This document shows positions 1 to 9,500 of a stretch of DNA of 64,000 bases, one piece after another; position 1 is the first letter of the stretch, and each line of letters opens with the position of its first letter. The translations under genes and the position numbers were made by a program. The DNA comes from Mactromeris polynyma (lineage: Eukaryota > Mollusca > Bivalvia > Venerida > Mactridae): the NCBI GenBank assembly GCA_032209605.1, contig JASFXZ010000003.1:33630762-33694761 (forward strand). The letters run 5' to 3'. The notes below the pieces were generated by a model, which searched no databases, was not told where the DNA came from, and was given only the letters and a program-made list of their open reading frames with translations.

Positions 1-492
1 GTAACTTAATTATTAACTGAAATATTTCGTGGAATACCACCCATGTACAGGAATTTCTTATAGATGTTAATATATACTCAGTGACATTAAAATGCACAGG
101 TTTTGTTCTGTGAAACGTTTACAAAGCGTCAATTTATTGCATTTTGAAACTTCTTTTATATGACAACACCTGTTGATTGTAATTGGATAAAGCATACATG
201 TTGCACAAACATGAAATAACATCGTTTAAAGTCCTTTTCTTTTATTCCTATGTTAGTCTACGAAACTTGAGCAAATCTTTATTGTGTGTTTCTAAATGTA
301 CTGAGTGTTTATAGTTTTATTGAATTCTGCAGACAGTATTACACACATTATGTATTTCTCTGAACCAATTTGACTGTAGTGGTGAGTTTCTGTAATTCAA
401 GTTTACTTGTATTATTCCATATAATAATATTTTCTCATCTGATAATGTTAAGCGCTATAACTATTGATGAAGGATGGACCCTTGTGTTTCAG
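1..492. other. CHTF18 intron, 5' part of window
   Basis: AT-rich sequence upstream of the first recognised exon. No further CHTF18 exon or other gene can be supported; the N-terminal exons must lie to the left. Confidence 0.6.
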
Positions 493-545
493 AGACGAAA
501 TCACTTACTCGATGAATCACAAAGACTGAGTAATGAAGTACGACG
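493..545 (+). CDS. CHTF18: CHTF18 exon A (first in window)
   Basis: Preceded by TTTCAG and followed by GTATGT. It encodes [17 protein letters not shown] plus two bases of a split codon. It aligns by eye to the RERLLQEAQQLSD region of human CHTF18. The start phase is 0, so an earlier exon must end on a codon boundary to the left of the window. Confidence 0.8.
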
Positions 546-3500
546 GTATGTTATATTGATCACTATCATCTTCATAGACTGTCTGGAGTTTGACTTTTCA
601 CAACCATTGGTCAGAAAGCTACTGCTGAAACCCTGGACAAGTCTGTCCTTTGCATTAACTTATGTTGACCTGTATTATATTACAAATAAATTACTCATCC
701 AAGCAATTATTATGAGCTAGGTTCTTGAAGGTATTCAATCAGGGGTGTTACTAACTCTTGAATAAGCAGGGAAATCACCAAAAGTAGGCGTTGGTCTGAG
801 GGTACTTCCCTTACTTATGATCTTTCATACAAGTAGCTGGATGGTGACACCGGGTAATTTAACTGGCTCCCGGCTCTTACTGACACCCCTGCTCGATTGG
901 TTTATAAATTGTGATCAATTGTGATTAATAAATAAAAACTTGTTGATTGAAATGAAAATCAATTTCTTTTGTGAATCTTCTTTATCACTAGTCCCGTATG
1001 ACCGATTCATTACATTCTGATGTGGATTTTACACGATGTGCATGATATTGGGAGGGCTGCTGTTAATTAGTTTGAAATCTCTTACCAGTACATAATTACT
1101 GTAGTTCATTGTAATGTAAAAGTTGATCCCTCTGCAGGCATTTACATGAAACAGACCAAGGAATTATTGAAGATGTCGAAGAAGATGAAGATAAAGAGAA
1201 CTATGTACCAGTTTCAGAAATACACCAGGGTCCTCAGAAAATGTTATGGGTGGACAAATATACACCACAAAAATACACTGATCTACTTAGTGAAGAGGTA
1301 TATGATCTTCGAAATGTTAATCATTTATAACTCTTCTCATGGTGAACCAGTAAAAATTTAAGAATACTTCAAGTTTGTATCACAAATGCCAAATTATTTC
1401 AGATTTTACAGTGTCCAGCTTCGTTGATTTCTGTAATTTGTTTTAGCAGAATGCATAGATTAATTTTTATTTTGGAAATTTTGAAGAAGAATTAATGGCT
1501 GGGTTCTATACATAGACATTTATTTTTGGCCTAGAACTTTTAAAACCTCAATAATATGACCACCCTTGGAACCCTTGAAAACTGGTCTTGTTATTTGGGT
1601 GGTCTCAATATTGAGGTTGAATAAAGAACAAAACAGTCAAAATGGACTTGAAAATTGTGTTTTTTAATTTTGACATGGTCTTATTATTGAGGTGGTCTTT
1701 ATGTGCGGTTTTAAGTGTAGTTATGTGGTTTCGTTGTAGAGTATAAATCGTACATTACTACACTGGTTGAAGATGTGGGATTATGTCGTATTTGACAAAG
1801 AACTTCCATTGAAACCGAAGGAGAAAAAGAAAGAAGAAAACAAAAAATACAAGAAATGGAACCAACCTGAAGTTTCAGAGGAACTTGATAATCATAAAAG
1901 ACCTCTACAGAAAGTGAGTAATTCATTGCATTGTTTAAGTACACATTTAACAAACAGGGTTTTTATGTTAACATGAAATAATCATAGTTTAAGTTTGTTT
2001 CTATAGTTTGCTGTAATTTCATGAAAATTGAAAAAACACCGCCTTTCTAAATTTAGATCAACTGGGTATATTTTGAAATTTGATACGAAATTGGGGGGGG
2101 GTGGAATATGTACATATTCATACATAATTTAATTTTATAGGCGACCTCCATTGAAAAGTAATTTCTTTTTTTATTGTGGAACATTTATGTAGATTCAGGG
2201 TAAAATTATTTTGTACGTACTACAAACTGTCTGATATTTATGAATGTGAACCTATCATTAAACCTTACTTGTCTGTATCCAAACTGCTTGACTGGCAAAA
2301 GTAGGAGCACCTGCATCCTGTGGATATATATTACTAGTTTTAAAGAAATATTTGAACTAAACTGTCCAAATAAGAATTTGTAGTGTTTTTATGTTGTATT
2401 TCCTTATGCCAATTTTTAACCCAAAAAATTCTTGCCTAATTTAATCTTGGAAACTTTCATATAGCAAATGACTTTGTAATAATGGAAATTTAACACTTAT
2501 AATTATTTTTTAATTACATTGTATATTTAAACTGAATGCTTCAAAATTGTTGTAAAAGAGAGAAAATAAGTTGCCACAGGGAACGCCACATGCTTCAAAA
2601 TTGTTGTAAAAGAGAGAAAATAAGTTGCCACAGGGAACGCCACATACATAAGACAATGCCTCATAAATTACCTCATTGGAGTTCTGTTTCAACTATTTTT
2701 TTAATTGCAGGTGGCATTATTATGTGGACCTCCAGGATTAGGGAAGACAACTCTAGCTCATATCATAGCTAGGCATGCAGGGTACAGTGTGGTGGAAATG
2801 AATGCGAGGTAATTGTTGCCATGCAACTGTCATTTTAATTTATTAATATGAATTATTTGAGTCTTTATTTCATAATCGTATGTTGTTGGTCTGTCAAGCA
2901 TCTGTTGTTGTAAACTTTAAATATGGACGTTATAGCAATCTTATTATTGATTTTATTCTAACTACATGTAACACAGTAGTTAAATAACCATAAGGTAACA
3001 GTTCCTTTATTGAACTGCCCAGCTTCCATTATTATAGTAAAGTAGTAAATATCTTCCCTTTAACCACTGATCAGAAGATATAATGATTTGGTAAAACTTT
3101 TGTTTTATTGGGTTACACTCAAAAAGTTCAGTCCTTCAGAAAGCTTGACAATTTGGGGTTGGGGCTGGTTCAGTTATAAATGCATAATTTCAGTATGGTC
3201 AGAATGAGCAAAAAAATACAGGGAATTCTGGACTATATTGTTTTATGTATTTTCAGTGATGACCGTAGTGCTGAAGTGTTCAAAAATAAAATTGAATCAG
3301 CTACACAGATGAAAGCTGTGCTGGGAGCTGATCCACGCCCTAATTGTCTTATAATTGATGAAATAGATGGTGCACCACAGGTAACTATTAATCACTTGAT
3401 AAAGTAGAAATGAGCAACAGAAAGATATGGTTATGTATTGAAACCAATCTTCTCTAGAAGTATTTTCACCAATGATTAGCGTGGTTGAATTGCTTCTCAG

Positions 3501-6500
3501 AATTGTGTCATCTATCTACTGAAGTGTTGAGTTCATGAAAAATATGTGTACAAAACGTAAAAGTTAACTGCAAAACGATGTTGCGTCAAAAACGCTTTAA
3601 TCAGATGTACATTAATACCTAAAATCTTACGTTTTACAAATTGGAATGAAAGAAATTTCCTAATATATATCAACATTTTCATGTTCATTTTGATTCTGAT
3701 AATCAAAATTAAATTGATACACACAATTTGATAAAACTCCACTTTGTTACAGGCTGCTATCAATGTCCTATTAAACGTGATAAGAAAATCAGACACTCCA
3801 GATGAAAGCAAGAAGAAAAAGAAAAAAGAGGATGGTGGTGTTTTACGTCGACCTATCATATGTATATGTAATGATCAGTAAGTGGTTTTGTTCTTCTCAT
3901 AGGTTATTATACTTCTACAATTTTATCTCTTGATAAATTAACACACTCGGAGCATATGGCCAACATCTTTTATTGCAAGGGAGAGAATATTTTGCCTTTT
4001 TTCGATTTCTTTTTTCTGGGCTTATATTCAAGGAAAAAAAGTTTTGATATGAGTAAAATGGTTTGAGTTTTTATGAGGGCATCTTAAGTATCCTTTCATT
4101 TGCATGCATATTGTCTCTGATTATTCTTACTTCAGAAAGTATTGAGGTTTCAATGTTAAATGAATTTGAATGATGTTTTCACCTGGATATATCAGATATA
4201 ATGTGTTTTGTTTCCTATAACACAGGTATGTACCAGCTTTACGACAGCTCCGACAGAGTGCAATGGTACTACACTTTCCACAGACAGAGTCGACAAAGTT
4301 AGCTGGTAGACTTTATGAGGTAATCATACATGTATATGCAGTACCAAATGTGTAAAATGTATGAATGAATTATGATGGATTTCCAAATCATTGTTAACAA
4401 TTTTTTTAATCCATTGCTTTGTAAGGAATCGAGTTAATAGTGCACTGTTTAAATAGCAATTTATTGATAGAGTTTAAAAACATTCCACTTCATATCGTAA
4501 AGTATTAAAACACTTGAATTTGTAAAAGCATTAGTGTTTGTCGGTGATTGTTCACTATGATTGCATTAGGCCTGCCCTGTTGGCTCAGTGTAGAACGCTG
4601 GGCTGTCTCCTGGGAGGTCTGGGTTTCAATCTCTGGCTCGACAGGTCGCCATTCTGTGAGTTTGGGCTACAGTTATTTGTCTGCCACCTCCAATTTAAGT
4701 GGAGAAGATGTCAGCAGTTTGTGGGAGGGCAAGTTAGTACTGGTTTATAAATCCAGGAAAACTGATTGGGTCTAGTGACTGCCGTATATATGACTGAAAA
4801 ATGTTATTGAACCCATTAAATCAATAATACATTTGATTGTATGAAAATCAGCTCCTTTGTTTTCTTACAGGTTATCAGATTTGAGAAGTTGAAATCAGAT
4901 ATGAACACACTCCTAGCACTTTGTGAAAAGACAGATAATGATATACGATCTTGTCTTAATACTTTACAGGTTAGTTATATTGAATTGGTTTTTATTTACA
5001 CTTGTCCATCCCTTAATCTGTCCGTCTAACTTAAGTTTATGTGTTGGTCATATCTCAAAAAGTATTTGACGTAGAGTAATGAAACATGAATATTAGTCAT
5101 CATGTGAAGTTTTGCATCTGTTGTTGTTTTTCATTTGGATTTATTTAGTAAGAGCAGAGTTGATTGAGTAAAGTGGGGCACCTGTGATTTATTGACATGT
5201 TTCTGTAAACTTAGCTGAGATTGTTGAATGTATTAATATCACAGCACAGCAGCTTTAGAACGACAATGTTTCTTCATTAATATATTTTGGTTATTTATGT
5301 TGTTCAACTTATTATTACTTTGATGGTCCATAGCTTGTTGGAATTTATGAATGTACTTTGTAGCTTAAGTTATGACATGAAGACAACAAATACATGGAAT
5401 AAGTACCCAAGTTTGTAAGTAGCACGTCATAGAATATATTTTCTGTTTAGTTTATAAGGGGACAATGCAAGGAGTTAAACATGAAGAATGTACAGTCAAT
5501 GGCCGTGGGACAGAAAGATTCTCATAAAAGTTTGTTTTCTGTCTGGTATGAAGTTTTAACCTTGCCAAGACCTAAAAGGTAAGCCAACATAATATCTTGT
5601 ATGTGCTTTATATTTTATGAGATATAGTATTGCTGTATTCTCCCACTCTCTTACATTGCCAGGTTTTTGTGTGATTTTTGAATTTGTTTATGCCCCTGTC
5701 ATTTGAAGGGTGGCAAAGCGGCAAGAACTGTTTCCACTGTCTGTCCGTGCATGCATCCTCGCAAAGAATTGGTTTCTGACAAATAACTCTCAAAAGGATG
5801 GATGGATATAATTTATATTGGGCAGATAAGCATAGGATAATAGCATACAGTTTCAGTTACAGTCTACTAGTTACGGCTCTTTTTCCACTTAAAAGTTGGC
5901 TTCCGATCAATAACGCTTGAAAACCCCATAGCAGTGGCATATGTGTCCTATAGGCATGTATAGTATGAATTGTGTTCATCATGATAACAATATTCATTGT
6001 CCCATCAGTTCCCGAAGTCTGTAAGATATTTTAATGAATGTATAAATAGCTGTTTGTTTGTTTCAGGCAAAAGTTTATTAATTTACAAGAAGCAAATATG
6101 AAGGATATAGTGCTCAACACATCGCCATCAGCTAGGTATGTAGCTGATGTACTACTCACATGGCCCCTTACCTCTGCTTGTTCTAATCCCACCTGGGATA
6201 TAGAATTTGTGAGGAAGCTATCTAGGTGACTTATGGTAGGGCAGGGGTTCTACCCAGTTGTCTGTGTGGGGTCTTTCTTGATTTTATAAGCTGCTACTTT
6301 TCAATGACAATCATTTACACCTGCATCTCATTAGAACAACAACAGTTTGTTATGTGTTGAAAATGTTCCAATGGTGCATCTGTTGTCGCACCAATGAGTC
6401 CAAAATGGATGTGAATGGTGAGTGTGGTCTTATTTTTTCCCTTATGGAGGTTTATACGTGTAAAATTCAAACATCGGGGAATGTACTTCCACATAGAATT

Positions 6501-9500
6501 GCTTATGCCTTATGTTAAATGTGAAGTTGGGAACAAATACCAAATCCCGATTGTCTAGAGCTTGCATTACTTTCCAAAACTTACTGTTGACATCGGCGAA
6601 ATCTTGTTTGTTATGAAAAAAAAAGTGAAATTTTGTAAGTAAAGGAGGTAACTTTTTTGCATTATACTGTGACCAGTGTAAATATAGGATATTGAGACGA
6701 TACAGCCCAAACAGTTACGGCTCATTTAGGATGATATGATCTATAAATAAAGTTTGTTTACGTCCCTGGACCCTAATTCATTTTATTAGGAACATTGATC
6801 GCCAGTCATAAGGATTTGGGACAGTACGTCATGAAAGCTTTACCAGTAGGCCTTCTAAGCTAGTTCACAAAATGCAGATTAAAACATTACAGTGTCGAAA
6901 AATTAGTATATCCTAGTGATCAACATTATCCTTTTTCACAAGTGTTGGAGCCGAATGAGATAGCGTAAAGTTGGCAGTGAGTACAAAGACAGGATTTGAT
7001 GTCTGACTGAATTTCAATGGATCTAAAATTAAATTTTATTTGTACCCTGGGTAAAATCGTGAATTGTATTGTGTGACTAGATAAGATGTATACTGTTGTC
7101 TTACATGATTTGTTGTTGGAATAATGTTTAAATATTTGTACATTTCAGATTTAACAATGTGTTATCAGTGGTGCATGGTGCTGGAGAGTATGAGAAGCTT
7201 ACTCAAGGATTATTTGAGAATTATCTAGATTGTAAATTTAAAGATCGATACATGGACGGGGTGAGGCTTGGCTTATCAAATTTGTGACATGATATTATTA
7301 CTGATTAAAAGACCATGCTGTTTGATAATTCTGCAGTACTGAACAATTTGAAATGAGTTGCAATACTTTTATCATTTATGTTGAAAACTAATTTATTATG
7401 GGCACACTCTAGAGATTTAATATGTTGAAATTTTATTTCCATTTAGGTTTCCATGGCAACAGATTGGTTGTGTAGTAACGATTTGATGACACAGCACATA
7501 CAACACTATCAAGATTACAGATTATTACCATATATACCTTATCTAGCTGTTACCTTTCATTTTCTATTTGCTTCTAATACAATCCCTAAAATACAGTATC
7601 CACATAGCATGGGTGAGGTAAGGTTAATTCCTCTTTTTTATTGTTGTTTGTTTCCAAACCACGGCTATGGAATATCCAAATTGTTCATCATTTTGTTTGA
7701 ACATGTTCTACAACTAAATACAGACCTGTCATAGAATTTATTTTAATTTTATTGATAATGTTTTAGAATACTATAAATTTGTACATTTTATGCATCTAAA
7801 AATTCACGGCTTCTCTTTCGTATTGTACGTTTTTTGCATCTAAAAATTCACGGCATCTCTTTCGTATTGTACGTTTTTTGAATGGCTCTATGGAGAGTGA
7901 AATGATATCTTGATGTGTATAGAAATTTTCTTAATATTTATAATTTACACAGTTTAAATGAATAACTTGGACACTTTAGTTGGATGTTCAGAATGTTGAT
8001 TCTAAATTAGAATTTTGTATGCATTTAGTTTGATGCAAGGCTGTTATTTTTGCATTTTAATAATCTTTTCAGAGTGTACAGAATAGAATTAAGAGTGAGA
8101 ATCTTGTGGCTTGTATGATGGTTGATATGGCCCCTGGTGTTAGAAAGTATATAAATACTGAAATAGTCCTCAGTGAGGTACTTCCCCCATTGATGGAAAT
8201 TATGCAGCCAGCATTCAGACCTGTAAGTTTTTTTGTGTATTGAGTTTTAGGTGCATAACCTTGCATTTTATTTCAGAAAATACATTTGTATAAAAAGATA
8301 AGCTTTTCGCTTTGGGCACTTGGCTTGATACTTGTTTCTTGATCGCATAACACTAGATATATATCTTAGGTTTGTCGTGGGCTGACAGCAAAATGTCTAA
8401 GTCACTATCTGCATCTTGATGGCACTGTTACAACTACAATCCTGTTAATGCTGAGCTTATATCAATATTGTAAGCAAAGATTTCATCATGTTATCATTAC
8501 AAATTGCTTCTATTATTTGTAATTCCTTCAGTTATGCTTCCAGAATGTAGAAATGTCTGTTGAAGAAATGATTGCTTCTATCAGATTGAAATTTTAACAG
8601 TCATTTCACATTTAATATATGTATATGTAAGAGTGATTTTATAATGTTGCTTAATATTGATTCAAAATTGGTTGAGAATACTGTTTTTGTGTACGCAATG
8701 TCTAGTAGTCAATCGTTTGCAAGTTTTCATTGGCTGGCCACCTCAAAGTTTGTTTACTATAGTACTAAAGTAAAAATAGTCACCATATTGCAGTTAAAAT
8801 GTACATGATTACATCAATTCATTTGTTTTGTAAAACCAAATGTTATGTTGTCTTAAGAATATTTGTGGATTACGCTTGGACTGCTTTCAGGTGAACACAC
8901 AACTTTACAGTAAGAAAGAGAAGGAAGATTTGAGACAACTTGTAAACACTATGATATCGTACAATATGACTTATCAACAAGAGAAAACACTAGAAGGACA
9001 ATATACTTATGTTCTTGAACCGTAAGTTGGTTGGTGTTCATTACACATTTTTATCTTTCACTGATGATATTATATACTCAAACGCAAAAGAAAGTGTGCA
9101 CTTTTGATTTTCTGATAATCCAATGATGGAATATTATCATGTGTGGTGTCGTGTTTTAGCTTATTCAGTTACCCTTCTAACCTATGTGTTTATTTTATTG
9201 TTTAGAATTTTGCTAAAACGTACGACTCGTCTACATGCAGTAGGGGTCAAAATCAAAAATACACAAATAGCCAAAGCGATGTTTTCTTGCGTAGATTAAC
9301 TGTAATTTGTTGCAAATGTTGTTAATGTTGCATTAATATCTGGTATGACCGCCATTCTGTCTAATAACTCTGTAGCAGAGGCGGTTTGGTACCGACGTCT
9401 CGTGTGCGTCAACTCAATGTAACCGTCCTGTAACAATACTCGTTTGCATAAACCTATCACGTAACTTGATTATAGTGTTACTATGGCAGTTGAGTGCCCG

